Part shown: positions 9,203-17,757 of the stretch, piece after piece
Position numbering within the stretch: position 1 is the stretch's first letter
Layout of the letters: each line of letters starts with the position of its first letter
Assembly (NCBI GenBank): GCA_003562775.1
Contig: PWTU01000190.1
Span: 42,381 to 106,380, forward strand
Reading direction: 5' to 3'
From: Ignavibacteriales bacterium
GTDB lineage: Bacteria; Bacteroidota; Ignavibacteria; T3Sed10-11
Length of the DNA stretch: 64,000 bases
The notes under the pieces: generated by a model
What the model was told of the DNA's origin: nothing
Seen by the model: only the letters and a program-made list of their open reading frames with translations
Databases searched by the model: none
Position numbers and translations under genes: made by a program

Positions 9203-10018
9203 ATGTCATATTTCGATGCATTTATTCTCGGATTGGTACAAGGATTAACTGAATTTTTGCCCGTGAGCAGTTCAGGACATCTGGTGCTCGGGCAGGAAGT
9301 ACTTGGTGTTCTTCAAGCAGATAATATTACATTTGAGGTATTTGTACATTTTGGGACCCTATTCAGCATACTTGCAATTTTTTGGAAAGATGTTCTCCGG
9401 ATATTATCGTCGCTATTTAAAGGAGTTAAACAACCGTCAAAGATTTCATCATTTTTAAAGGAAGATGAACACTTCAAACTTGCCGTACTTATTGTAGTCG
9501 GTTCTATACCCGCTGCGATAATCGGCCTCTCATTCAAGCCATACGTGGAGCGGGCTTTTTCGGATGTTAATCTTGTCGGTGTTATGCTCATGGTCACGGG
9601 TTTGGTACTATTTCTTACCCGACTTGCGAGGCCGAAACCCGATAAATTGGTCGGCTGGGGAACCGCTATATTTATCGGATTTGCCCAGGCATTAGCCGTT
9701 ATGCCGGGAATTTCAAGAGCCGGGATGACTATTAGCGCCGGTCTATTTGCGGGTGTCGCACGGGAAGAAGCTGCGCGTTATTCATTTCTTTTAGCACTGC
9801 CTGCAATATTCGGAGCAACATTACTTGAAACGTTTGAGATAACCTCAGCGCCTCTCGAAAAACAATTTATTATCGTATTGATTATCGGGACCATAGCAGC
9901 ATTTATTGCCGGGTATATTGCAATCAAAACCATTTTTATTGTATTGAAACGCGATAAGTTTAGCTATTTTTCATTTTATTGTTTAACTGTAGGTTTAATT
10001 GTTATATTAGTATCATAA
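9203..10018 (+). CDS. uppP: Undecaprenyl-diphosphatase UppP (BacA)
   Basis: Inner-membrane phosphatase that converts undecaprenyl pyrophosphate to the monophosphate, recycling the lipid carrier for peptidoglycan and O-antigen synthesis. Both family motifs are present: GLTEFLPVSSSGHLVL (residues about 14-29) with the catalytic glutamate and serines, and MPGISRAGMTISAGL (near residue 168) with the essential arginine. About eight hydrophobic segments and 271 residues fit the family. The start has an AAGGAGGG site at ideal spacing. The lipid-related context (flippase-like gene upstream) fits. Confidence 0.95.
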   Translation: MSYFDAFILGLVQGLTEFLPVSSSGHLVLGQEVLGVLQADNITFEVFVHFGTLFSILAIFWKDVLRILSSLFKGVKQPSKISSFLKEDEHFKLAVLIVVGSIPAAIIGLSFKPYVERAFSDVNLVGVMLMVTGLVLFLTRLARPKPDKLVGWGTAIFIGFAQALAVMPGISRAGMTISAGLFAGVAREEAARYSFLLALPAIFGATLLETFEITSAPLEKQFIIVLIIGTIAAFIAGYIAIKTIFIVLKRDKFSYFSFYCLTVGLIVILVS

Positions 10019-10034
10019 ATGATCGGAGGTGTGT

Positions 10035-10661
10035 ATGTTCAACAAAATTTTCTTAATCATGGCAATTGTTACATCGCTTGCGATAATCGTTGCTTGCGGA
10101 CAACAAGAGAATGGAAATGATATGGAACGGGAACAAAGAATGCCCGGTGAACCGGTAACCGATGATTCGCTTGTCGTGATTGAAACGACAAAAGGTACGA
10201 TTCAAATTGAATTGTTCACCGAACAGGCGCCGAAGCATTCAGATAATTTTAAAAAGCTTGCACGCGAAGGTTTTTATAATGGTACGATATTTCATCGCGT
10301 AATTCCCGGATTCGTTGTACAGGGCGGCGACCCGAATTCCCGGTCGGAAGATCGAGCTTTACACGGCCGTGGCGGGCCCGGCTATACGATTCCCGCGGAA
10401 ATCGGTATCGACCACAAACGAAGCTATGTTGCAGCGGCGCGCCTCGGTGATCAGGTAAATCCCGAACGCGAGTCCAGCGGCAGCCAATTTTACATTTGCC
10501 TTACCGATCTTCCTAACCTCGACGGTGCGTACACCGTATTCGGACGCGTTGTCGAAGGGATGGATGTTGTCGATGCAATTGCACAAGTTGAGACGGATAT
10601 GAACGATAATCCCGTCGAACGAATTGAAATGGTACAAGTATCACTAATTCCGAAAGAATAA
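10035..10661 (+). CDS. Cyclophilin-type peptidyl-prolyl cis-trans isomerase, lipoprotein
   Basis: Catalyses proline isomerisation during folding of envelope proteins. I place the start at ATG 10035 rather than the GTG at 10029 given by the ORF track: CGGAGG lies five bases before 10035, and the GTG overlaps that site. The product then has a short lipoprotein signal with lipobox IVAC (Cys21). The mature enzyme carries the cyclophilin core: FHRVIPGFVVQGGDP, the SGSQFYICLTDLPNLDG segment and YTVFGRVVEGMDVVD. It is predicted to be periplasm-facing and membrane-anchored. The NSS transporter gene begins 3 bases after the stop. Confidence 0.93.
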   Translation: MFNKIFLIMAIVTSLAIIVACGQQENGNDMEREQRMPGEPVTDDSLVVIETTKGTIQIELFTEQAPKHSDNFKKLAREGFYNGTIFHRVIPGFVVQGGDPNSRSEDRALHGRGGPGYTIPAEIGIDHKRSYVAAARLGDQVNPERESSGSQFYICLTDLPNLDGAYTVFGRVVEGMDVVDAIAQVETDMNDNPVERIEMVQVSLIPKE

Positions 10662-10664
10662 ATT

Positions 10665-12152
10665 ATGAACAACCGTCAAGAATTTTTCACCTCACGGTGG
10701 GGAATGATTCTTGCGGTGATTGGGATTGCGGTGGGAACCGGCAATATCTGGCGTTTTCCCCGCATCGTTGCACAGAATGACGGCGGATCATTTCTTATAC
10801 CCTGGGTAATTTTTCTTTTCATCTGGTCGATCCCGCTAATTATTACCGAGATCGCTATAGGTAAGAAAACACGTAAAGGAACCGTCGGAGCGCTTTCCGA
10901 GATGGCCGGAGAGAAATTCGGGTGGATGGGTGCTTTTGTCGGATTCGTTGCAACCGCTATAATGTTCTATTATGCAGTGGTGGCTGGATGGTGTATTAAA
11001 TATTTATATACATCATTCACCGGGTCAATTGTTACGACGGCGGATCATGTTGCATTATGGGATTCCTTCACGGCCGGTTATCAACCGTTGTTTTTCCATG
11101 CAATTGCAATGCTGGTCGGTGTCTATATAATTTACCGGGGTGTGGTTGAAGGCATCGAACGGTGGAATCGTATTCTTGTTCCCTCGCTGCTGGTGATGTT
11201 GTTGATACTGGCTGTACGTGCGATCACACTCGACGGTGCGATGGAGGGGATCGTCTATTTATTCACGCCGAATCTCGAGCGATTATTCGATCACCGGATC
11301 TGGCTGCAAGCGCTTACGCAAAATGCCTGGGATACAGGCGCCGGTTGGGGTTTGATCCTGACATATGCTATTTATCTCAGGAAACGGGAAGATATGGCGC
11401 TTAATGCTGCGGTAACCGGGTTAAGCAACAACTCGGTTTCGCTGCTTGCAGCTATTATCGTTTTTGCTACGATATTCGGGATCGCAGGAGCGGCGGGGGT
11501 CGAAGAGCTTGAAATCGGAACGGGAAGCACGAACATCGGAATGGCATTTATCTTTTTACCGCAATTATTCACGCAGATGCCCGGCGGCGTCATTGTCCAA
11601 AGTTTTTTCTCCAGCATCTTCTTTTTATCACTCAGTGTCGCGGCGATTAGTTCGTTAATTTCTATGATCGAGCTTGCCGTTCGCGTTTTTATGGATATGG
11701 GATTACACCGCCGTAATGCAATAGTAATCGTCGGTTCGTTAGGATTTCTCTTTGGAATCCCTTCAGCGCTAAGTTTGACCGTTTTTTATAATCAGGATTG
11801 GGTATGGGGCATTGCTTTGATGATAAGCGGTGGATTTATCTCTTTTTCGGTGATTAAATACGGTGTCGATAAATTCCGGCGTGAAGTCGTCAACGGTGAG
11901 GGTTCGGATGTAAAAATCGGAAAATGGTATAATATAGTTATAGCGATTCTTATACCACTGCAGGTGATCGTGTTGATCGTATGGTGGCTTTATTCATCCA
12001 CGCAATGGGACCCCGATGGCTGGTGGAATCCGTTCGGTGCTGAAACGCTCGGCACCTGTTTGTTTCAATGGGGAATCATCCTCGCATTATTTATAGGTTT
12101 CAATAAGATTATAGTCCGCCGTACTATGAATCACACAACAAAAAAAACATAA
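10665..12152 (+). CDS. Sodium-dependent neurotransmitter:sodium symporter (NSS) family transporter
   Basis: Sodium-coupled secondary importer of the LeuT fold, probably for amino acids. The hallmark first helix GIAVGTGNIWRFP (unwound sodium/substrate site) is at residues 20-32. About twelve hydrophobic segments follow in 495 residues. The substrate cannot be told from sequence alone. A 39-residue membrane peptide of the MetS type follows 7 bases later, as in two-component NSS systems such as Corynebacterium MetP-MetS, which favours methionine or alanine as substrate. Confidence 0.92.
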   Translation: MNNRQEFFTSRWGMILAVIGIAVGTGNIWRFPRIVAQNDGGSFLIPWVIFLFIWSIPLIITEIAIGKKTRKGTVGALSEMAGEKFGWMGAFVGFVATAIMFYYAVVAGWCIKYLYTSFTGSIVTTADHVALWDSFTAGYQPLFFHAIAMLVGVYIIYRGVVEGIERWNRILVPSLLVMLLILAVRAITLDGAMEGIVYLFTPNLERLFDHRIWLQALTQNAWDTGAGWGLILTYAIYLRKREDMALNAAVTGLSNNSVSLLAAIIVFATIFGIAGAAGVEELEIGTGSTNIGMAFIFLPQLFTQMPGGVIVQSFFSSIFFLSLSVAAISSLISMIELAVRVFMDMGLHRRNAIVIVGSLGFLFGIPSALSLTVFYNQDWVWGIALMISGGFISFSVIKYGVDKFRREVVNGEGSDVKIGKWYNIVIAILIPLQVIVLIVWWLYSSTQWDPDGWWNPFGAETLGTCLFQWGIILALFIGFNKIIVRRTMNHTTKKT

Positions 12153-12159
12153 TTATCCT

Positions 12160-12279
12160 ATGGAACTTGCTACTTTACTTACAATGATTTTCACACTCGG
12201 CGTTGTCTGGGGCGGATGTATATTTGTCGTTCTGCTCGCAATGAAACGTGAGAGGATTAAAAAAGATAATGAAAAGTAG
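12160..12279 (+). CDS. metS: MetS-like small subunit of the NSS transporter
   Basis: A 39-residue ORF missing from the ORF track. It reads MELATLLTMIFTLGVVWGGC, then a short hydrophobic continuation and a positively charged tail (MKRERIKKDNEK). The single membrane helix with a WGG motif and a basic C-terminus is the pattern of MetS-family NSS small subunits, which are required for transport in Corynebacterium. It lies 7 bases after the large subunit, and its last 11 bases overlap the holA start. Position, size and pattern all agree; a chance ORF is unlikely. Confidence 0.8.
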   Translation: MELATLLTMIFTLGVVWGGCIFVVLLAMKRERIKKDNEK

Positions 12280-13336
12280 GAGACCGAAAAAACCTCCGCG
12301 GCTTTCAATCGATGATTTGCAGGAGGCGGTGAAACAAAATAACATTGCACCGTGCTATTTGTTTGCCGGGCCTGAGCTCTTCACGACGGATGAGGCGGTA
12401 ACACTGCTATGCGACGCGATCGTTCCGGTTGAACAGCGAAGTTTTAATTATGACGTTTTGTACGGATATGAAGTGGATGTGAACGAAGTGATAGCTCTCG
12501 CTTCGTCGTATCCGATGATGGGAGAGAAGCGGATGGTCGTGGTGAAGGAGCTCGATAAATTAAATAAATCCGATATGCTGACGTCCTATATAAAGAACCC
12601 ACTCGATTCAACCGTTTTAATTCTTATTAGTGAATCACCCGATTTCCGGAAGAATCCGTTTCGCATTTTTGATGAGAAGAGAATACTTGATTGTAAACCC
12701 GTGTACGATAATCAGGTGCCGCAATGGATAATGAAACGAGTTAAACGATACAAGAAGTCCATACTACCGGAAGCGGCGACAATGCTTGCAGCATATACCG
12801 GAACGGCTCTTCGGCAGGTTGCGAATGAACTCGAAAAACTGGATATTTATACGGCGGATCGGAAAGAAATTTCCATAGACGATGTTCATGCAGTGGTCGG
12901 AGTTACGAAGGCGTTTAATATTTTTGAACTCTATAAAGCTATAGGATTCAAAGACGCATCGAATGCAATTAATATCCTGGACAGAATGCTCGAACGTGGT
13001 GAAAGCCCGGTGATGATAATAACTATGCTTACGCGTCTTTTCTCACAGATAGCCAAGCTTGGCGATCTCGAATCGAAAAATGTTCCGAAACAGAAGATCG
13101 CGAGCGACTTGAAAATTAACCCTTTTTTTCTCGATGAATATTTCGGTTATCTGAAAAAACATCCGCCGGACTCGATCGCCGGCAGATTTAAATCTTTGCT
13201 GAGTGCGGATACAGCATTAAAAACTACAAATAAAGACCCGCGCCTTATTTTATCGATACTTATATATCATCTAATGGATAAGGATACCGGTTCTCTTGAT
13301 ATAATTAACGAATTAGAAGGTCAGTTCATTGGGTGA
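12269..13336 (+). CDS. holA: DNA polymerase III delta subunit
   Basis: Clamp-loader subunit that opens the beta sliding clamp. The product begins MKSRRPKKPPRLSIDDLQEAV and continues with the delta AAA+ fold: APCYLFAGPELFTTDEAV, the central region SSYPMMGEKRMVVVKELD and the C-terminal oligomerisation domain (FNIFELYKAIGFKDASNAI). I prefer ATG 12269 over the GTG at 12248 in the ORF track: the extra seven residues would be read from the metS tail, and an AGAGGA motif lies upstream of 12269. The gene overlaps metS by 11 bases and the next gene by 8, suggesting tight coupling. Confidence 0.9.
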   Translation: MKSRRPKKPPRLSIDDLQEAVKQNNIAPCYLFAGPELFTTDEAVTLLCDAIVPVEQRSFNYDVLYGYEVDVNEVIALASSYPMMGEKRMVVVKELDKLNKSDMLTSYIKNPLDSTVLILISESPDFRKNPFRIFDEKRILDCKPVYDNQVPQWIMKRVKRYKKSILPEAATMLAAYTGTALRQVANELEKLDIYTADRKEISIDDVHAVVGVTKAFNIFELYKAIGFKDASNAINILDRMLERGESPVMIITMLTRLFSQIAKLGDLESKNVPKQKIASDLKINPFFLDEYFGYLKKHPPDSIAGRFKSLLSADTALKTTNKDPRLILSILIYHLMDKDTGSLDIINELEGQFIG

Positions 13337-14885
13337 GATTCGGTCATTTTTTGATTTTTCAGGAACAGCATCTGCCGAGTGGCGTTTGTTCTTATTGATG
13401 TTAATCGGATTATTTTTATTTGTAGTGATTGCAGAAGTGCTCCGGAAGATAACATCGCTCACCGGGAATACGACGAGGAAAATAGTTCACATACTTGTCG
13501 GGATATTCGTATTTTTCGTACCAATTCTGTTTATCTCACCGGTTCCGGGCCTTCTGATGTCGGTGCTTTTTATTTGTATGAATTATTTTTCCGTACGTTT
13601 TCGTTTGTTTAAAGGGATGGATGATACAACCCGTCAAACATATGGTACCGTGTATTTTCCGCTTGCCTTTTTTATACTCATTCTTTTTTTCTGGAATTCT
13701 TATCCTGTTATAATTTCAACATCAATTCTCATTCTCGGACTTGCTGATGCGGCAGCATCTTTTGTGGGGGAAAGAGTAAGAAATCCACGGTTTTTTACTT
13801 TTACCGCTGACAGAAAATCATTACAGGGAAGCAGTGCAATGTTCATCGTTGCATTCATTGTCACGGCAGGATGTCTTTTATGGTATCCTTTTTCAATGCC
13901 GTCCGAAGCTCTGCTTGCCGGCTCATCGGTTGCTTTTATACTTGCATTGTCGTTTGTTGTTGCATCGGTCGCTACCGTTGTCGAAGCTCTTTCCGTCAGA
14001 GGGTTTGATAATCTGTTTATACCGCTGAGTGCTTCGATAATATTGTATGTCGGTCTGGAAGGAGCGGGATCAATTGAAATACAATTGTTTGTCGGATTTG
14101 TCTTTGCTGCATTGATTAGTATAGCATCGTTGCGGGTGGGTTTTCTTTCACCCAACGGCGCCGCAGCAACATTTCTGATGGCTGTGATTATATTCGGTAT
14201 CGGTGGATGGAAGTGGACTATCCCGATGCTTACATTTTTTATGCTGTCGAGTATAATCTCCAGGATGAAAAGCAAACGGAAGGAAGCCGCTGAACTTGTT
14301 TTTGAGAAATCACACCGCCGCGATATGTGGCAGGTAGCTGCAAACGGAGGTCTTGCATCGGTTTTTGTGTTATTGGAATTTATTATGCCACATCCTGTGT
14401 GGTATTTTGCTTATCTCGGTGCGGTTGCGGCGGCAACGGCGGATACGTGGGGTACGGAATTCGGAGTATCATTCAGCTCGGGAGCGAGGAGTATTATTAC
14501 GTTTCGAAAAGTACCGCTCGGAACGTCGGGAGGAGTATCGATTACCGGTACCGTTGCGGGACTTGCAGGAGGTGCAATAATTGCATTAAGTGGCTACACC
14601 TGGTATCACCAGACTATAGAAATAATACCATCGTCGTTTATTCTCGTCGGGTTAATAGCCGGTTCAGGTGTTGCGGGAAGTTTATTCGATAGCTATCTTG
14701 GCGCTATGTACCAGGCAATATACAAATGTCCGGAATGTGAAAATCTGACCGAGCGGAAACACCACTGCGGAAAACCGACAAAAAGGGTGCAAGGATTTAC
14801 CTGGATTACGAATGACTATGTTAACTTTGCCTGCACATCGATGGGATCGTCCGTTGCTATTCTGTTATATTTTATGCATATCTGA
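13329..14885 (+). CDS. Fused phytol/dolichol kinase-like and DUF92 (phytyl-phosphate kinase-like) membrane protein
   Basis: A 518-residue polytopic protein made of two known enzyme families. The N-terminal half (about 1-220) has the CTP-dependent phytol/dolichol kinase pattern: TTRKIVHILVGIF, YGTVYFPLAF, ILGLADAAASFVGE and DRKSLQGSSAMF. The C-terminal half (about 260-518) is DUF92/TIGR00297, the family of plant VTE6: GGWKWTIPML, AAVAAATADTWGTEFG, PLGTSGGVSITGT, DSYLGAMYQ and ITNDYVNF. In plants VTE5 and VTE6 phosphorylate phytol in two successive steps; a single bifunctional isoprenoid-alcohol kinase is inferred here. The substrate is unknown. The start is a TTG overlapping the holA stop, with AGAAGG about nine bases upstream. 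Confidence 0.82.
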   Translation: MGEIRSFFDFSGTASAEWRLFLLMLIGLFLFVVIAEVLRKITSLTGNTTRKIVHILVGIFVFFVPILFISPVPGLLMSVLFICMNYFSVRFRLFKGMDDTTRQTYGTVYFPLAFFILILFFWNSYPVIISTSILILGLADAAASFVGERVRNPRFFTFTADRKSLQGSSAMFIVAFIVTAGCLLWYPFSMPSEALLAGSSVAFILALSFVVASVATVVEALSVRGFDNLFIPLSASIILYVGLEGAGSIEIQLFVGFVFAALISIASLRVGFLSPNGAAATFLMAVIIFGIGGWKWTIPMLTFFMLSSIISRMKSKRKEAAELVFEKSHRRDMWQVAANGGLASVFVLLEFIMPHPVWYFAYLGAVAAATADTWGTEFGVSFSSGARSIITFRKVPLGTSGGVSITGTVAGLAGGAIIALSGYTWYHQTIEIIPSSFILVGLIAGSGVAGSLFDSYLGAMYQAIYKCPECENLTERKHHCGKPTKRVQGFTWITNDYVNFACTSMGSSVAILLYFMHI

Positions 14886-14945
14886 TTAGCATATAGTATA
14901 GTTTTTATCATTCATTACCATTACTAATATCGGAGGAGCAACGCT

Positions 14946-15614
14946 ATGGGACAGTTTAACGGTATATTCGAATCATTGAATCAATTCTGGATCGATGTCG
15001 GGGGCTTTCTTCCGAACCTACTTGTTGCATTTGTACTGCTTATTGTCGGATGGATAATTGCGAAAGTGGTGAGGAGTATAACTATCCGGGGACTCCGGTT
15101 TCTCCGGGTGGATGTGTTTGCGGAACGCTCGGGTATTGAAGGTTTTCTGCTCAAAGGAGGAGTTCGTTTTACGGCCGTTACACTTATTGCCGCGTTAGTT
15201 TATTGGACAATATTTTTTGTTGTTTTTCTTGCGGTGTTAAATACTCTCGGTCTTGATATCGCGGCGGAGTTGTTCAATCAAATTATACTGTATATTCCCA
15301 ATGTAATTGTTGCAATTGCATTGCTTATTTTTGGAACACTCTTTGCTCAATTTATTCAAAGTGCATTATTTACCTATCTGAATAATGTGGGGGTAGGCGG
15401 TGCGCGTCTCGTGAGCGGTATCGCAAAGTATGCTATCATCGTTTTTGTCGTCTCTATCGTGCTTGAACAACTTGCTATCGGAGGGGAAATACTCGTCTCC
15501 GCATTTCAGATAGCTTTCGGCGCCCTCTGTTTGGCTCTTGCTTTGGCTTTCGGATTGGGTGGGAGAGACTGGGCCGCACGTGTTATTGATAATGCCGCGA
15601 AGAAGGCAAATTAA
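14946..15614 (+). CDS. Conserved TM-helix repeat protein, mechanosensitive-channel-like
   Basis: A 222-residue membrane protein with about five hydrophobic segments. Two repeats of the conserved TM_helix motif are visible: LPNLLVAFVLLIVGWIIAKVV (residues 23-43) and IPNVIVAIALLIFGTLFAQFI (near residue 120). The C-terminus has an FGLGGRDWAARVID signature. Such proteins (CmpX-like) are related to the N-terminal helices of some MscS channels, but no MscS beta domain follows, so channel activity is not established. It has an excellent GGAGGAG site and is followed by the amidohydrolase gene after 12 bases. Confidence 0.8.
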   Translation: MGQFNGIFESLNQFWIDVGGFLPNLLVAFVLLIVGWIIAKVVRSITIRGLRFLRVDVFAERSGIEGFLLKGGVRFTAVTLIAALVYWTIFFVVFLAVLNTLGLDIAAELFNQIILYIPNVIVAIALLIFGTLFAQFIQSALFTYLNNVGVGGARLVSGIAKYAIIVFVVSIVLEQLAIGGEILVSAFQIAFGALCLALALAFGLGGRDWAARVIDNAAKKAN

Positions 15615-15626
15615 CGGGAGAGACAT

Positions 15627-16475
15627 ATGATTCTGGATTGCCATGTACATATCAACAATTATTCGGATGAAACAAAAGATGCAACTGCGAACACATTCGA
15701 AGAATTACAAAACACAATGCGCAGGAATAGAATCGACGCTGCAATGATTTTGACATCGTATAAAGTTAATCCCGGCCGTCCGTCAACAAAGCAGGTAGTT
15801 CGACTCACTGAAAACCTGAACCATATCTATGTCGTTGCGGGTATCAGCTATCTGAATTTTCATTTGGATTATCTTGTCGAATTGCGGGATTATTTAAAGG
15901 ACAGAACGGTACGGGGATTGAAATTATATCCGGGATATGAGCCGTTCTACCCGAACGACGAGATCCTTCACCCCGTGTATGAGCTTGCGGAGGAGTTCGA
16001 TGTGCCGGTCATGATTCATACGGGCGACACCTATTCCCCGACAGGAAAAATTAAATACTCACATCCGATCCATGTCGATGATGTGGCCGTCGATTTTCCG
16101 AATGTGAAATTTATTATCTGTCATCTCGGGAATCCGTGGACCCGCGATACAATGGAAGTGGTATATAAAAACGAAAATGTGTATACCGATGTTTCCGGGC
16201 TTGTACTTGGTAATTTTACCGATCGGTTCGAGGTCTTTATGCGGAAACAATTGCAGGAAATGATTTTATATGGTGTTAATCCGAATCATGTGTTATACGG
16301 AACCGATTGGCCTATCTGTACGATGGAAACGTATCTCAAATTTATCAATGAGCTAAAACTCCCGCTGGATGATAAGAAGAAAATATTCTGGGAGAACGGT
16401 GCAAAATTATTCAAACTTTCTCGATCTGATTCCCAGCTTAATAGAGGATCCATGTGGGATTTTCTGAAAACCTGA
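15627..16475 (+). CDS. Amidohydrolase-2 family metal-dependent hydrolase
   Basis: A 282-residue TIM-barrel protein. Expected metal-ligand positions are visible: the HxH motif in DCHVHINN (H6, H8), MIHTGDT, IICHLGNPW and the strand-8 aspartate in LYGTDWPI. This is the ACMSD/amidohydrolase-2 group, which includes decarboxylases and lactone or C-C hydrolases. The substrate cannot be deduced. It is 12 bases after the TM-helix gene and 16 bases before the SDR gene, so the three may be co-transcribed. A GGGAGAG site precedes the ATG. Confidence 0.87.
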   Translation: MILDCHVHINNYSDETKDATANTFEELQNTMRRNRIDAAMILTSYKVNPGRPSTKQVVRLTENLNHIYVVAGISYLNFHLDYLVELRDYLKDRTVRGLKLYPGYEPFYPNDEILHPVYELAEEFDVPVMIHTGDTYSPTGKIKYSHPIHVDDVAVDFPNVKFIICHLGNPWTRDTMEVVYKNENVYTDVSGLVLGNFTDRFEVFMRKQLQEMILYGVNPNHVLYGTDWPICTMETYLKFINELKLPLDDKKKIFWENGAKLFKLSRSDSQLNRGSMWDFLKT

Positions 16476-16491
16476 AATTTAAGGATATGAA

Positions 16492-17265
16492 ATGATGCAA
16501 TTGAAAAATAAAATAGTTCTTATTACCGGAGCAAGCAGCGGCATAGGTAGGGCATGTGCACAGCGGTTTGCCGAAGCCGGAGCAAAACTTATCCTTGCTG
16601 CTCGAAGGAGAGAACGTCTTATTGAGTTGGTGAATGCTATCCGGGAAAAACATGCTACTGAAGTACATATTCTCACCCTTGATGTACGCGATCAAAAAGC
16701 AGTTGAGACGAGTATCAGGTCATTACCCGATGCATGGAATGAAATAGATATACTCGTAAATAACGCCGGCTTGAGCCGGGGTCTGGATAAGTTTCACGAA
16801 GGAAAATTTGAGGATTGGGAGGAGATGCTCGATACAAATGTCAAAGGACTGCTGTATGTAAGCAGGATGGTCATTCCGGGAATGGTAGAACGCAAAAGAG
16901 GAACGATCGTAAACATCGGCTCGATAGCAGGGAGGGAAGTGTATCCAAAGGGTAATGTGTATTGTGCTTCAAAATTTGCCGTTGATGCGTTGACCAAAGG
17001 TATGCGTCTTGACCTTGTCGATACTCCGGTTCGAGTTTGCACGGTCGATCCCGGTTTGGTGGAGACGGAATTCAGCCGGGTTCGATTTCGCGGCGATTCC
17101 GAAAAAGCTGAAAAAGTCTATCAGGGATTAACACCGCTAACGGGAGACGATGTTGCCGATGCCGTCGTATTTGCTGCCAGCCGCCCGTCTCATGTGCAGT
17201 GTGCCGAGATATTGTTGCTGCCAACCGATCAGGCATCACCGACGGTCGTTCATAGAACAGAATAA
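16492..17265 (+). CDS. Short-chain dehydrogenase/reductase (YdfG-like)
   Basis: A classical NAD(P)-dependent SDR of 257 residues. The Rossmann cofactor motif is TGASSGIG near residues 13-20, with an arginine cluster (AARRRERL) after beta-2 favouring NADP. The NNAG motif is in ILVNNAGLSRGLDKF. The catalytic serine is in NIGSIAG and the YxxxK pair is Y157/K161 in VYCASKFAV. The pattern resembles YdfG/serine 3-dehydrogenase type enzymes that oxidise 3-hydroxy acids, but substrate assignment is an inference. Two adjacent ATGs (16492, 16495) could start it; AAGGAT is upstream. Confidence 0.9.
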   Translation: MMQLKNKIVLITGASSGIGRACAQRFAEAGAKLILAARRRERLIELVNAIREKHATEVHILTLDVRDQKAVETSIRSLPDAWNEIDILVNNAGLSRGLDKFHEGKFEDWEEMLDTNVKGLLYVSRMVIPGMVERKRGTIVNIGSIAGREVYPKGNVYCASKFAVDALTKGMRLDLVDTPVRVCTVDPGLVETEFSRVRFRGDSEKAEKVYQGLTPLTGDDVADAVVFAASRPSHVQCAEILLLPTDQASPTVVHRTE

Positions 17266-17280
17266 CAGAAGAGGACCAAT

Positions 17281-17652
17281 ATGCAACGCATATTTTTTAT
17301 TCTCGGAGCTTCGTTTGCGTTTCTCGGTGTTGCTGCCGGCGCATTCGGTGCTCATTCATTGCGTGATATGATTTCAAGTCACTACCTCCAAATATTTGAA
17401 ACTGCGGTCCGCTATCAAATGTATCACGCATTCGCACTGATAATAACGGGGTGGGCGCTTGATAGACGGGAAAATACCTATTTTCGTTTTGCCGGCTGGA
17501 TGTTTGCAATAGGGATATTTTTGTTTTCAGGTAGTTTGTATATCTTATCGTTGACCGCTGCCGGATGGTTGGGAGGAGTAACACCGTTTGGCGGCGTTTC
17601 ATTTCTTGCCGGTTGGGTATTATTGGTAGTCGGTTTTGTAAATTCGAAGTAA
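17281..17652 (+). CDS. DUF423 family small membrane protein
   Basis: A 123-residue inner-membrane protein with four hydrophobic helices. The DUF423 (YgdD) signature is clear: AAGAFGAHSLRD near residues 19-30, the FETAVRYQMYHAFALI segment near residue 40, and TPFGGVSFLAGWVLL at the C-terminus. The biochemical function is unknown for the family. It follows the SDR gene by 15 bases with an AGAGGA site and is the last gene of the long plus-strand run before a promoter-bearing gap. Confidence 0.92.
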   Translation: MQRIFFILGASFAFLGVAAGAFGAHSLRDMISSHYLQIFETAVRYQMYHAFALIITGWALDRRENTYFRFAGWMFAIGIFLFSGSLYILSLTAAGWLGGVTPFGGVSFLAGWVLLVVGFVNSK

Positions 17653-17675
17653 TCATGGTTTAACTCGCCGGTCGT

Positions 17676-17704
17676 TTGTGATTTGATATGAAGGTAAATA
17701 TAAT
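17676..17704 (+). promoter_or_regulatory. Candidate promoter of the S9 peptidase gene
   Basis: TTGTGA and a perfect TATAAT are separated by 17 bases, about 53 bases before the ATG at 17758. It lies in the only gap of about 100 bases in this part of the window, which supports it as a real transcription start. Confidence 0.5.
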
Positions 17705-17757
17705 ATCATTTACTTTGTTAAATATCTTTTTTATGAATAGTAGAGGGTGCTAATACT

